Source: Aurantiacibacter rhizosphaerae (GTDB taxonomy: Bacteria; Pseudomonadota; Alphaproteobacteria; Sphingomonadales; Sphingomonadaceae). From it: a DNA stretch of 64,000 nt. Below the pieces are notes generated by a model. It was not told the DNA's origin and did no database searches. It was given only the letters and a program-made list of their open reading frames with translations. The position numbers and the translations under genes are program-made. Numbering within the stretch: the first letter of the stretch is position 1; every line of letters begins with the position of its first letter. The stretch spans positions 124,001 to 188,000 of the forward strand of contig NZ_WUBR01000004.1 in NCBI RefSeq assembly GCF_009807005.1. Reading direction: 5' to 3'. Positions 16,951 through 25,330 of this stretch are shown here, piece after piece.

Positions 16951-17448
16951 TCACCAGAAACGGCTGCCCGGAATGCCCTTGAACGGCCCCGCCACCTTGC
17001 TGGTGATCCAGCCGCCGTAGAATTCGCCCGGCTGCGGGACTACTTTTTCGCCATCCACGAAACAGGCGTCGAATGGCGCGGCATAGAACGCCACGAAATC
17101 GGCCAGCAGGGCAAAGCTGGGCGTTGGGTTGGGATAAGACCAGCCGACGCGGGGCAGCACATCATCGCCGATCACCACGTCCCAATATTTCGCTGACCCC
17201 TTCCACTCGCACATGGATGTGCCCGGCGCGCGGCGCAGCACGCCCTCTGCGATATCGGCAGGCGGGATGTAATAATTGGGCGGATGGCTGGTTTCCAGCA
17301 CCCGCACTGCACTGCGCGTATCCACGATGCGCTGCCCGCCATGTTCGATCACGATGTGCGCATCGGTCGCTACTGCGATTGCGGGGCGCGGATAATCCCA
17401 CACGCTTTCCTGTCCGGGCGTCACCGGATCTGGTTCAGGACGATTCAT
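16951..17448 (-). CDS. DUF427 domain protein
   Basis: A 165-residue soluble protein containing the DUF427 beta-rich fold, recognisable by ESVWDYPRPA, the ETSHPPNYYIP segment, TSMCEWKGSAKYWDV and the C-terminal FYGGWIT. Function is unknown across the family. The ATG at 17448 follows GGGGGAGG and overlaps the stop of the upstream DCC gene by four bases (ATGA), so it is translationally coupled. This start removes 47 unlikely residues from the longest frame. It is the third of three overlapping genes. Confidence 0.88.
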   Translation of the reverse strand: MNRPEPDPVTPGQESVWDYPRPAIAVATDAHIVIEHGGQRIVDTRSAVRVLETSHPPNYYIPPADIAEGVLRRAPGTSMCEWKGSAKYWDVVIGDDVLPRVGWSYPNPTPSFALLADFVAFYAAPFDACFVDGEKVVPQPGEFYGGWITSKVAGPFKGIPGSRFW

Positions 17449-17807
17449 GCTGCCTCCCCCTTGCTGAAAAACCGTTGCAGATAGGGGAGGATGACCAGGA
17501 ACCGGCGATACAATCGTTCCAGCACCCACAGCACGGCAGGAATGCGGGCCATTTCGCCCAGTGGGCGCAGCAACGGGATCGCCCTCCACATGGCGGCAAA
17601 GGCAGCCGCGCCGTGCAACACCACGCCATGCTCTCGCGCATGGAAACGCGCCAGCAATTCCGCCCGCGAAACTGGGCAGCTTTCCGCCGCGCCATCGCCA
17701 AGGTCCACGAATTCGATCGCGCCGCGTCGGTCCAGCTTACGCATCCCGGCTATTTCCCGCCTGCACAGCGGGCAATCGCCATCGAACCAGACCGTAACAT
17801 CAGCCAT
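17445..17807 (-). CDS. DCC-family thiol-disulfide oxidoreductase-like protein (DUF393)
   Basis: A 120-residue protein of the DCC family, named after the motif Asp-x-Cys-x-x-Cys. That motif is present as FDGDCPLCRRE near residue 10. A thioredoxin-like redox role is inferred for the family but rarely tested. The C-terminal half has a hydrophobic segment (about 80-105). Its ATG at 17807 overlaps the renalase-like gene by eight bases, and its stop overlaps the DUF427 start by four. The three therefore form a tightly packed unit. Confidence 0.88.
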   Translation of the reverse strand: MADVTVWFDGDCPLCRREIAGMRKLDRRGAIEFVDLGDGAAESCPVSRAELLARFHAREHGVVLHGAAAFAAMWRAIPLLRPLGEMARIPAVLWVLERLYRRFLVILPYLQRFFSKGEAA

Positions 17808-18735
17808 GATCGATGATTTTCTGCGCCAGCTCCCAGCCGGAAAGGAAAGCACTCTCCACCCGCGGGCCGTGCAGCCAGTCACCACAGGCGCCGATGGACG
17901 TCTCCGCGCTCCAGATCGCGCCCTTCCCCGCATCGCCGCACATGGCATAGCGCCAGCGGTGCGCGCTGGCATGGCGGATCTGCGGCAGCGTGCCGCCTGC
18001 CTGCTTTTCCAATTGTTCCAGCAGGAGCGCCTCTACTGCGGATTGCTCGTCCTCCAGATGGTTTCGAGACCACTCGGGCGAGGCCTGCACCACCCAGCAT
18101 TCCGCATCGCCCCGTCCGGGTTTTGATGCGTTGCGTGCGGCCCAGCCGATGGGGCCAGCGTCTCGCAATGTATCGGGAAGATCGGGGCGCTCTGCAAAGG
18201 CGATCATCACCGTCCAGCACGGGTAAGAAACCGTAGCCTCGGCCAGCTCTGCAATTACGGGTGCATGCGGCGCCAGCAGCGGCGCAACCTGTTCAGCAGG
18301 AACGGCGCAGACAACAGCGTCGAAAATCTGGCCGGGCACGCCCTCCCCCAGCAGTTTCCAGCCAGTGCCGACCGCGCGCACGCCATCGATCTTGGCAGTG
18401 AATGTCACGCCCAACGCATCGGCCATTGCCCTGATTGGCGCGTTCATGGCGGGCACGCCCACCCAGGCATCATCCTTCGCGGCAGGCCAGCGGGCGACGA
18501 TGCCGTCTGCCTCCCACTGCTCCACCTGCCGTGTAAAGCGTTCATCGCGCGCGGTGAAATACTGCGCGCCGTGATCGAATTGCAATGTTTCGCCATCCCC
18601 CAGCGCGCGGCGAGCCGACATCCGCCCGCCGGGGCCGCGGCCCTTGTCGAACAATCGCACATCGTGGCCATTGCCGGAAAGGCGCTGCGCACAGCTGAGG
18701 CCCGCCATTCCGGCACCAATGATCGCTATATCCAT
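17800..18735 (-). CDS. Renalase-like FAD/NAD-binding oxidoreductase
   Basis: A 311-residue flavoprotein. The N-terminus IAIIGAGMAGLSCAQRL is a dinucleotide-binding GxGxxG motif, followed by FDKGRGPGGRMS, the FAD-contacting GGRM signature of the amine-oxidase family, and DHGAQYFTAR. Near the C-terminus CGDW is a flavin-binding end motif. Bacterial relatives of renalase oxidise isomeric dihydropyridine cofactors; whether this one does is untested. It follows the L,D-transpeptidase gene by 54 bases and overlaps the DCC gene by eight. Confidence 0.88.
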   Translation of the reverse strand: MDIAIIGAGMAGLSCAQRLSGNGHDVRLFDKGRGPGGRMSARRALGDGETLQFDHGAQYFTARDERFTRQVEQWEADGIVARWPAAKDDAWVGVPAMNAPIRAMADALGVTFTAKIDGVRAVGTGWKLLGEGVPGQIFDAVVCAVPAEQVAPLLAPHAPVIAELAEATVSYPCWTVMIAFAERPDLPDTLRDAGPIGWAARNASKPGRGDAECWVVQASPEWSRNHLEDEQSAVEALLLEQLEKQAGGTLPQIRHASAHRWRYAMCGDAGKGAIWSAETSIGACGDWLHGPRVESAFLSGWELAQKIIDHG

Positions 18736-18789
18736 GCAGAACCTATCACCGCTTCACACAGGTTGCACCACACGGCCAAACGTCTGCCT

Positions 18790-19761
18790 TCAAACGAATT
18801 CCACCTTCACGCCCTGCGATACGGCCCTTGCCAGCGCCCTCGCATCCCAATTGGTGAGGCGGACACAGCCGTGGCTTGTGGTTTTGCCGATCAATTGCGG
18901 ATCGGGCGAGCCGTGGATGCCATAGCCATCCTTGCCCAGATCGATCCATACGCCGCCGATGGGATTGTTGGGGCCGGCGGGTATGACGAAGGTCTTGTCC
19001 GGTCCCCATTTCTGGTCATCCGGGTCAAAGGTGTAGTTCGCCTCTGCCGCGATTGCGTTCACCGTCATGCTGCCGCTGGGGCTTGGAAATTCGCCGCTGC
19101 CGATGGTGGCGGGATAGGTGGCCAGTTCATTGCCCTCTGCATCCAGCGCGGCGACTTCGCCTGCATCCTTGCGCACTTCGATCCGGGTAATCGTTCCTGA
19201 AACCGCCCCGTCACCTTTCGATATCACCACGATCTTCTGCCCGGCCTTGCCGAGATCGGCGTTCGGGTTGAGCGCGGAGAAGAACTTCTGGTCCATGTGG
19301 AAACGCTCGGCCAGCATCTCTTGCGCGTTCTTGTAACCCACGCGTTCCAGATCGGCCTGCTCGGCAAAGCCGGAGGGGATATCGTAGAAAGGCCCGCTCA
19401 CGTCATCTTCGGTGAGGGTGTAGGTGGTGAAGACACTGCCGCTTTGCGCATCCTGCAAGGATTTCAGCAGCGCGTCATCAATGCCGTCGCCCGCTGGCAG
19501 ATCATTATTGCTGCGATAGGCTTCTATCGCGCGGCGCGTGTTGCCGCCCATATAGCCGTCGATCACGCCGGGTGAATGGTTCGTCCGATCCAGCATGGCC
19601 TGCACCGCAATTACCTGCATATCGCGCTTGCCAAGCTGGCTTTTCGTCAGCCCTTCCGGAAGCGTGACGGAAAGCGCCGATCCATCCTGTGCCGCCACCG
19701 GGGGCGCTGCAAGGCTGAGCGGGATGGCGATAAGGGCGACCAGAATGGATTTATGTTTCAT
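18790..19761 (-). CDS. L,D-transpeptidase with peptidoglycan-binding domain
   Basis: A 323-residue periplasmic enzyme that makes 3-3 crosslinks or attaches proteins to peptidoglycan. Residues 1-24 are a signal peptide ending AAPPVAAQ. A PG_binding_1-type domain follows (about 40-105, with VQAMLDRTN and GYMGGNTRRAIEAY). Next is a LysM-like piece around FHMDQKFFSALNPNAD, then the YkuD catalytic domain ending with IHGSPDP and TTSHGCVRLTNWD, which holds the active Cys and His. The start at 19761 gives an intact signal peptide; the frame opens further up at 19836. It is divergent from ettA. Confidence 0.94.
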   Translation of the reverse strand: MKHKSILVALIAIPLSLAAPPVAAQDGSALSVTLPEGLTKSQLGKRDMQVIAVQAMLDRTNHSPGVIDGYMGGNTRRAIEAYRSNNDLPAGDGIDDALLKSLQDAQSGSVFTTYTLTEDDVSGPFYDIPSGFAEQADLERVGYKNAQEMLAERFHMDQKFFSALNPNADLGKAGQKIVVISKGDGAVSGTITRIEVRKDAGEVAALDAEGNELATYPATIGSGEFPSPSGSMTVNAIAAEANYTFDPDDQKWGPDKTFVIPAGPNNPIGGVWIDLGKDGYGIHGSPDPQLIGKTTSHGCVRLTNWDARALARAVSQGVKVEFV

Positions 19762-19914
19762 GGTTGTAGAACCGGCCGTGCGCGCGCCCGTTCCCCGCAT
19801 GCGTACCCACCCGCGTTTCCGCATGGGCCGATGCATGCTTGCCCCGGCAATCCCAAGGCCCTATCTGCTGCGGCAACTCCACATCAAATCACATCCAATA
19901 CCCAAGGACGCGCA

Positions 19915-21588
19915 ATGGCTGCCCAATACGCATATGTCATGAAGAACATGACCAAGACTTTCCCCGGTGCGCAGAAGCCGGTGCTTTCCGATATCAACCT
20001 GCAGTTCTATCGCGGGGCGAAGATCGGCATCGTCGGGCCGAACGGCGCGGGCAAGTCCACCCTGATGAAGATCATGGCCGGGATCGATACCGATTACACG
20101 GGCGAAGCATGGCCGGGCGAGAACATCACCGTCGGCTATCTGGCGCAGGAACCGCAGCTGGACGAGAGCAAGACCGTTCTTGAAAACGTGAAGGACGGCG
20201 CGCGCGATACAGCTGACCTTGTGGATCGTTACAACGCGGTTGCCGCGCAGATGGCGGAGCCCGATGCCGATTATGAGAAGCTGGGCGACGAGATGGCCGA
20301 CCTGCAGACCAAGATCGACGCGGTCGACGGCTGGACGCTGGACAACCAGCTGGAGATCGCGATGGAAGCCCTGCGCTGCCCGCCCTCCGATTCAGAAGTT
20401 GCCAACCTTTCCGGCGGTGAGAAGCGCCGCGTCGCCCTCACCCGCCTGCTGATCCAGAAGCCCGACATCCTGCTGCTGGACGAGCCGACCAACCACCTTG
20501 ACGCAGAATCCGTGCAGTGGCTGGAAAACCACCTCAAGGAATATGCCGGCGCCGTGCTGATGATCACCCACGATCGCTACTTCCTCGATAACGTGGTGGG
20601 CTGGATCCTCGAACTCGACCGGGGTTCCTACTATCCCTACGAGGGCAACTACTCCACCTATCTGGAGAAGAAGGCCAAGCGTCTGGAGCAGGAAAGCCGC
20701 GAGGAATCGGGCCGCCAGAAGGCGCTGTCGCGAGAGCTTGAATGGATCCGCCAGACGCCTGCCGCGCGCCAGACCAAGTCCAAGGCGCGTATCCGCAAGT
20801 TCGACCAGTTGCAGGACGAGATGAGCAGCCGCAAGCCCGGCAAGGCGCAGATCGTGATCCAGGTGCCAGAGCGCCTGGGCGGCAAGGTGATCGAGGCGAA
20901 GAACATCACCAAGGCCTATGGCGACAAGCTGCTATTTGAAGACCTGTCCTTCATGCTGCCGCCGGGCGGCATCGTGGGCGTGATCGGCGCGAACGGCGCG
21001 GGCAAATCCACCCTGTTCAAGCTGATCACCGGGCAGGAAACGCCAGACAGCGGCACCATCGAAATCGGTGAAACCGTGCACCTTGGCTATGTCGACCAGA
21101 GCCGTGACGACCTGAACCCGAAGAACAACGTGTGGGAAGAAATCTCCGACGGGCTGGATTATATGACCGTCAACAAGCACGAGACGTCCACCCGTGCCTA
21201 CGTCGGCGCGTTCAACTTCAAGGGGCAGGACCAGCAGAAGAACGTCGGCAAGCTGTCGGGCGGTGAGCGGAACCGCGTGCACATGGCCAAGATGCTGAAG
21301 CAGGGCGGCAACGTGCTGCTGCTGGACGAACCGACCAACGACCTCGACGTGGAAACACTGGGCGCGCTGGAAGAGGCAATCGAGAACTTCGCCGGCTGCG
21401 CCGTGGTAATCTCGCACGACCGCTTCTTCCTCGACCGCCTCGCCACGCATATCCTTGCGTTCGAAGGCGACAGCCACGTGGAATGGTTCGAAGGCAACTT
21501 CGAAGCCTACGAAGAGGACAAGCGCCGCCGCCTTGGCGATGCGGCGGACCGGCCTACGCGGGTGGCTTACAAGAAGCTGACGCGATAA
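19915..21588 (+). CDS. ettA: Energy-dependent translational throttle protein EttA (ABC-F)
   Basis: An ABC-F ATPase that binds the ribosomal E site and links translation to the ATP/ADP ratio. The 557-residue product (E. coli EttA is of similar length) has two cassettes. The first has GPNGAGKST, LSGGEKRRVAL and LLDEPTNHLD; the second has GANGAGKST, LSGGERNRVHM and LLDEPTNDLD. The arm insert and the linker with coiled character (about 240-320) are typical. The ATG at 19915 has AAGGA nine bases upstream; the open frame extends to 19576 but is antisense to the transpeptidase. A strong terminator follows the stop. Confidence 0.97.
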   Translation: MAAQYAYVMKNMTKTFPGAQKPVLSDINLQFYRGAKIGIVGPNGAGKSTLMKIMAGIDTDYTGEAWPGENITVGYLAQEPQLDESKTVLENVKDGARDTADLVDRYNAVAAQMAEPDADYEKLGDEMADLQTKIDAVDGWTLDNQLEIAMEALRCPPSDSEVANLSGGEKRRVALTRLLIQKPDILLLDEPTNHLDAESVQWLENHLKEYAGAVLMITHDRYFLDNVVGWILELDRGSYYPYEGNYSTYLEKKAKRLEQESREESGRQKALSRELEWIRQTPAARQTKSKARIRKFDQLQDEMSSRKPGKAQIVIQVPERLGGKVIEAKNITKAYGDKLLFEDLSFMLPPGGIVGVIGANGAGKSTLFKLITGQETPDSGTIEIGETVHLGYVDQSRDDLNPKNNVWEEISDGLDYMTVNKHETSTRAYVGAFNFKGQDQQKNVGKLSGGERNRVHMAKMLKQGGNVLLLDEPTNDLDVETLGALEEAIENFAGCAVVISHDRFFLDRLATHILAFEGDSHVEWFEGNFEAYEEDKRRRLGDAADRPTRVAYKKLTR

Positions 21589-21592
21589 ACGA

Positions 21593-21628
21593 AAAAGGGG
21601 CGGCCTGATGACCGCCCCTTTTCTCTTT
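21593..21628 (+). terminator. Intrinsic terminator after ettA
   Basis: AAAAGGGGCGG (21593-21603) pairs perfectly with CCGCCCCTTTT (21612-21622) over eleven bases around loop CCTGATGA, and the descending arm ends in a T-run followed by CTCTTT. It starts five bases after the stop of ettA. Confidence 0.92.
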
Positions 21629-21659
21629 CGGGCGCCGGGCCCGTGTCCATCGTGATGGA

Positions 21660-22031
21660 TCAGGCTCCGGAATTTGCCAGTGTAACAACCTGGCCATCTT
21701 CAGCGGTAGACGTCATGGTGCCGTCTTCACCCTCGACCCAATCGGCCCAGCAGCTTTCCTCGCTGCCTTCCTCATCGCCAAGGTAGCAGGTCATCCCGTC
21801 ATCCCTCTCGGCATAGGTGCCGGTAGCATCGCCGAACGTGTAGGTTCCGTCATCATAGCGAACCAGGGTGGTGGTCTCGCCGTCCTCGTTGGTGACTTCC
21901 ATGGTATTGGCAATGGCGGGCTCGGCAGCCACTTCTTCTACGGCCATCTCTTCGGTCGCCGCAGGTTCAGGCGCTTCATCCGCACAACCGGCAATTGCGA
22001 AGGCCGCGCACATAACAATAAACTTCTTCAT
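21660..22031 (-). CDS. Small acidic lipoprotein, unknown function
   Basis: A 123-residue protein starting MKKFIVMCAAFAIAGCAD. A basic end, a hydrophobic stretch and the lipobox AIAGC place the lipidated cysteine near residue 16. The mature part is rich in Glu, Ala and Thr and contains two further cysteines (TCYLGD and ESCWAD) that could form a disulfide. No family is recognised with certainty; similar small YDDGTYTF-bearing lipoproteins occur in sphingomonads. The ATG at 22031 is chosen because it gives an intact signal. It is convergent with ettA. Confidence 0.75.
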   Translation of the reverse strand: MKKFIVMCAAFAIAGCADEAPEPAATEEMAVEEVAAEPAIANTMEVTNEDGETTTLVRYDDGTYTFGDATGTYAERDDGMTCYLGDEEGSEESCWADWVEGEDGTMTSTAEDGQVVTLANSGA

Positions 22032-22274
22032 TAAAGAATACCCCCATCTGTTAGTGGAAATTAACGATAACACTTACATGACAAACGACAAAGTTTCGCG
22101 CCCATATATCTGATAGGAGTTTGAACGTTTGCTGTAATTTCAATTACCAGTCGGCCTTTTTCAGGTTCGGATTGTTTGACCATCAATTCGCTCGCTCAGG
22201 CAGGTAGAAGCATCATATCGCCAAGCCGGGCAGCACGGGTTGCGATTTGGCGCTTTCGCCTTCAGCTTGAACAT

Positions 22275-22550
22275 ATGACAGACCGGATTGCCACTCTCCT
22301 CATCATCCAAGGCCGCGTGCAGGGCGTGTTCTTCCGCGACTGGTCCGTAACCACCGCGCGAAAGCTCAACGTCAGCGGATGGGTGCGCAACCTACCCGAT
22401 GGCACAGTGGAAGCGCATCTGGAGGGGACGGATCAGGCGGTTGAAGACCTGGTCGCCGCCATGCATGACGGACCGCCTGCAGCGCGTGTTGATCGGATCG
22501 AGCGCAGCGAGGCAGAGCCGCAAGGTTGCGAGGGGTTCAAGCGGCGCTAG
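22275..22550 (+). CDS. Acylphosphatase
   Basis: A 91-residue enzyme that hydrolyses acylphosphates such as carbamoyl phosphate or 1,3-bisphosphoglycerate. The catalytic pair is seen in [11 protein letters not shown] (active Arg) and [12 protein letters not shown] (active Asn), both invariant in the family. Length is standard. The longer frame from 22176 adds residues without family support. It stands alone, and the downstream gap holds a TGTTCCA repeat element. Confidence 0.94.
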   Translation: MTDRIATLLIIQGRVQGVFFRDWSVTTARKLNVSGWVRNLPDGTVEAHLEGTDQAVEDLVAAMHDGPPAARVDRIERSEAEPQGCEGFKRR

Positions 22551-22650
22551 GTCCCTTCCCTACACATCCAACATTGCGGCACATCGCCGCCCATGCACCG
22601 CTTCCGCCAAATCCACGTAATCCGCAGAAACGCGCCATTTCCGGCCCACA

Positions 22651-22692
22651 GGTTTTTCAGCCCAGGACAGTGTTCCAGGTGTTCCACATTAG
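22651..22692. repeat. TGTTCCA double-repeat element, copy A
   Basis: GGTTTTTC (22651-22658) is followed by TGTTCCA (22671-22677), two bases, TGTTCCA (22680-22686), two bases and TTAG. The same order, in inverted orientation, recurs upstream of cysS at 42534-42563. It lies in the gap between the convergent acylphosphatase and PNPOx-like genes. Confidence 0.6.
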
Positions 22693-22724
22693 CCCGCGAA
22701 ACGCGGGGCGAATCGGCGCAGAAG

Positions 22725-23408
22725 TCACGGCGAAACCCAGCGCCCCTCGCCGCTCTTCAGATCGAAGATCGCGCGCTTATGGCCATCGTGGGCAAGGCTG
22801 AACCAGTCGGCCTCCTCCAGCTCCACCAGCAGGATCGCGAAATGCTCTCGCGCCGGGGCGAGCTGGGCGTCGGTGGGCTTCACCCCTTCGAACTCTGTCG
22901 GCAGGCCCGATGTGGGTTTGCTCGACACGGCGCCCGGCCCTTCGCCCAGATAGCAGCGGCGGGCGTAGTTATCGCTGGCCTCCCAGGCGGCATCCACCAG
23001 CGGCGTATCGGTTTCGATCCAGCCGCGGCCCCGGCAGCGCAATTGCAGCTTCGCCTCCCGGTCATAGAACAGCACGCCCACCTGCGCGCCCTCCCCGATC
23101 ACACCAGCCTTCGGAGCGCGGGCATCGGTGTGGAATCGCAGCCGCCAATCCGCCTCCTCAAAGGCGCGCAGCACCATCACCCGCGCATCGGCATCGGCGG
23201 TGGCGACAATGGGCGTATGCAGGGCAGATCGGCGGTTCGTTGCGCCTTCGTTCAGGCGCGCTGCGATATCGAGGCGAATGTTATCAAGGGTTTCGATGTC
23301 TCTGCCCTCTCCGAAATGCCCGTTCATGAAAGTGGCGATAAACATGAACAGAAGCCTTACATCCCGGTTCAGATACCGCTCATCGCGCAATGTTACAACT
23401 TGTGACAT
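22725..23408 (-). CDS. Pyridoxamine 5'-phosphate oxidase-like flavin-binding protein
   Basis: Up to 227 residues with the split beta-barrel fold of PNPOx-like proteins. The segment RRSALHTPIVATADADARVMVLR matches the FMN-contacting start of that fold, followed by FHTDARAPK and VLFYDREAKLQLRCRG. It lacks the C-terminal signature of true PdxH, so vitamin B6 synthesis is not implied; a general FMN- or F420-like reductase role is possible. The start is uncertain. AGGA lies nine bases before the ATG at 23408. Starts at 23345 or 23327 would better match the compact domain length. Confidence 0.78.
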   Translation of the reverse strand: MSQVVTLRDERYLNRDVRLLFMFIATFMNGHFGEGRDIETLDNIRLDIAARLNEGATNRRSALHTPIVATADADARVMVLRAFEEADWRLRFHTDARAPKAGVIGEGAQVGVLFYDREAKLQLRCRGRGWIETDTPLVDAAWEASDNYARRCYLGEGPGAVSSKPTSGLPTEFEGVKPTDAQLAPAREHFAILLVELEEADWFSLAHDGHKRAIFDLKSGEGRWVSP

Positions 23409-23469
23409 CGAAAGACATCCTACGCCGCATCACTCGAGCGGCATTGGTCAACACAAGGGAGATGTTGCA

Positions 23470-24477
23470 ATGCAACTCGCACAATTACTGAAGTCCTGCG
23501 GCATGGCCGCGCTGGCAGTTGCCATGGCAATTCCAATGATACCCGAAACGGCAGAGGCTTCCGCCAACGCCGCAACCGAAGCATCCACCGATACGCAGCG
23601 ACGTGACCGCGATGCTCGTGAAGATCGTCGCGGCAACCGCGAAGCACGGCAGGAGCGTCGCAGAGACCGTGAAACCCGCCGCGCTCCGCGTGAGACGGTG
23701 GAACGCCGCAACAATTCCGAACTCAGCCAAGCACGCGCTCGCCGTGATGCCGCACAGCGCAGTGAACGCCGCGCAGAACGGGTGGACAGGCGCAGCGACC
23801 GCCGCGCAGACCGGGTGGAACGCCGCGGTGATCGCCAGGCCAATCAGGCACGTCGCAATGGTGACCGGCGCGAGGCACGCCAGATCGATCGTCGCTCCGA
23901 ACGCCGGGCAGACCGGATAGAGCGGCGCGGAGATCGCCGGGCAGACAACATCCGCCGCGGTGATCGCCAGGTAGACACGCGCAATCGCACCTATGGCGGT
24001 GATCGTAACCGCAGCTATGGCAGCCGCGACTATCGCAACGATCGTCGTGATTATCGCCGGGATGCACGCCGCGAATATCGTCAGGAGGCACGCCGCGAGG
24101 CCCGCAGGGATTATCGCCGCGATTATCGCCAGGAAGCGCGCCGTGAGGCCCGCCGGGACTATCGCCGGTGGAACCGTAACCAGTGGCGCAATGATCGCCG
24201 CTATAACTGGAGCCACTACCGCTCCAACAACCGTCGCCTATATCGCCTGGGCCGCTATTACTCGCCCTATCGCGACTATAGCTATCGCCGGCTTAGCATC
24301 GGTTTCACGCTGAACAGCCTGTTCTTCGGTGACCGCTACTGGATCAACGATCCTTGGCAGTATCGTCTGCCGGAGGTTTACGGCCCCTACCGCTGGGTTC
24401 GCTATTACGACGATGTCGTGCTGGTGGACATCTACACCGGCGAAGTGGTCGACGTGATCTACGATTTCTTCTGGTAA
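23470..24477 (+). CDS. Arginine-repeat protein with RcnB-like C-terminus
   Basis: A 335-residue exported protein. Residues 1-30 form a signal peptide (LAVAMAIPMIPETAEA), preceded by AAGGGAGA as ribosome site. Residues about 40-240 are an extremely Arg-rich, charged, helical repeat region with units such as RRADRVERRGD and RRDYRQEARREA repeated in tandem. The C-terminal 90 residues hold aromatic-rich motifs (RRLYRLGRYYSPYRDYSYRRL, GDRYWINDPWQYRLP, VRYYDDVVLVDIYTGEVVDV) resembling RcnB, a periplasmic nickel/cobalt homeostasis protein. A metal role is unproven. The basic repeat could bind acidic envelope polymers or nucleic acid. Confidence 0.8.
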   Translation: MQLAQLLKSCGMAALAVAMAIPMIPETAEASANAATEASTDTQRRDRDAREDRRGNREARQERRRDRETRRAPRETVERRNNSELSQARARRDAAQRSERRAERVDRRSDRRADRVERRGDRQANQARRNGDRREARQIDRRSERRADRIERRGDRRADNIRRGDRQVDTRNRTYGGDRNRSYGSRDYRNDRRDYRRDARREYRQEARREARRDYRRDYRQEARREARRDYRRWNRNQWRNDRRYNWSHYRSNNRRLYRLGRYYSPYRDYSYRRLSIGFTLNSLFFGDRYWINDPWQYRLPEVYGPYRWVRYYDDVVLVDIYTGEVVDVIYDFFW

Positions 24478-24515
24478 GGAGAAACCAAAGTTGCCGGAGC
24501 GAGTGGCCGGCAATG

Positions 24516-24557
24516 GACCCCCTGCCCCTAACCGGGCGGGGGGTTTCCGTTTGTTTG
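24516..24557 (+). terminator. Probable intrinsic terminator after the RcnB-like gene
   Basis: ACCCCCTGCCC (24517-24527) pairs with GGGCGGGGGGT (24534-24544) around a six-base loop, with one G-T pair, and is followed by TTTCCGTTTGTTT. The stem is strong and the T-run interrupted. Confidence 0.65.
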
Positions 24558-24587
24558 GCCGGGGTTTAGCGCCAAGACCCCTTGCCT

Positions 24588-25304
24588 ATGCCCGCCAGCA
24601 ATGGAAAAAGCCTGTCCATCATGGGTAGCCAGACGAAAAGCAAATTCCCCGCAAATGCGGATCAGGCCCGGCTGAGGACGCTGGGCAAACAGGTTCGGGA
24701 AAGGCTGGTGGCCAATCCGCTGGTCTATCCAATTCCTTGCGAGGGGGCAGAACTGTTTGCGCTGGGCGATTTCATGACCCCTGCCGAATGCGCGAAGATG
24801 ATCGAATTGATCGATGCGGTGGCAGAACCCAGCAAGGTTTTCGATCTGAGCTACGAATCGGGTTATCGCACCAGCTATTCAGGCGATGTCGACCCCTGCG
24901 ATCCGTTCGTGAAGAAGATCAGTCGCCGGGTGGATGATCTGCTGGGGATCGATCCGCTGTTCGGGGAAACCATCCAGGGCCAGCGCTACATGCCGGGGCA
25001 GGAGTTTCAGCCGCATCAGGACTATTTCCATGTCGGCACCAGCTATTGGGATTTCGAGATGGGCCGCGGCGGCCAGCGCAGCTTCACCACGATGGTGTTC
25101 CTGAACGAGGTCGAGGCTGGCGGCACCACCGATTTCACCGATCTCGGCCTGTCGCTGGAACCCAAGCCCGGCGTGCTGCTGATCTGGAACAATGCCGATC
25201 CCGCCGGCGTACCCAACCAGCGCACCATCCATGCAGGCAGGCCCGTTCAGGCGGGATCGAAATACATCATCACCAAGTGGTATCGCACGCGAAAGTGGCT
25301 TTGA
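24588..25304 (+). CDS. 2-oxoglutarate/Fe(II)-dependent oxygenase (prolyl 4-hydroxylase-like)
   Basis: A protein of about 238 residues with the double-stranded beta-helix fold. The iron ligands are the HxD pair in FQPHQDYFH and the distal His in RTIHAGRPV. The 2-oxoglutarate anchor Lys is in SKYIITKWYR. The opening TPAECAKMIELI and RTSYSG are typical of P4Hc-type bacterial hydroxylases. The protein substrate is unknown. The frame can open at a TTG (24582), ATG 24588 or ATG 24621; no strong ribosome site decides, so the N-terminus is uncertain. It is convergent with lysS. Confidence 0.9.
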   Translation: MPASNGKSLSIMGSQTKSKFPANADQARLRTLGKQVRERLVANPLVYPIPCEGAELFALGDFMTPAECAKMIELIDAVAEPSKVFDLSYESGYRTSYSGDVDPCDPFVKKISRRVDDLLGIDPLFGETIQGQRYMPGQEFQPHQDYFHVGTSYWDFEMGRGGQRSFTTMVFLNEVEAGGTTDFTDLGLSLEPKPGVLLIWNNADPAGVPNQRTIHAGRPVQAGSKYIITKWYRTRKWL

Positions 25305-25330
25305 GCCACTCTGGCTAGCGCTCCAGAGGT

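Noticed and set aside
23485-24216. 243-residue hydrophobic minus-strand open frame
   Set aside because: It is antisense to the Arg-repeat gene; Ala/Ile/Val-rich sequence is the expected shadow of CGC/CGT-rich codons.
25293-25328. Two small hairpins between the oxygenase and lysS
   Set aside because: Stems of six to seven pairs without a T-run are not enough for a terminator call.
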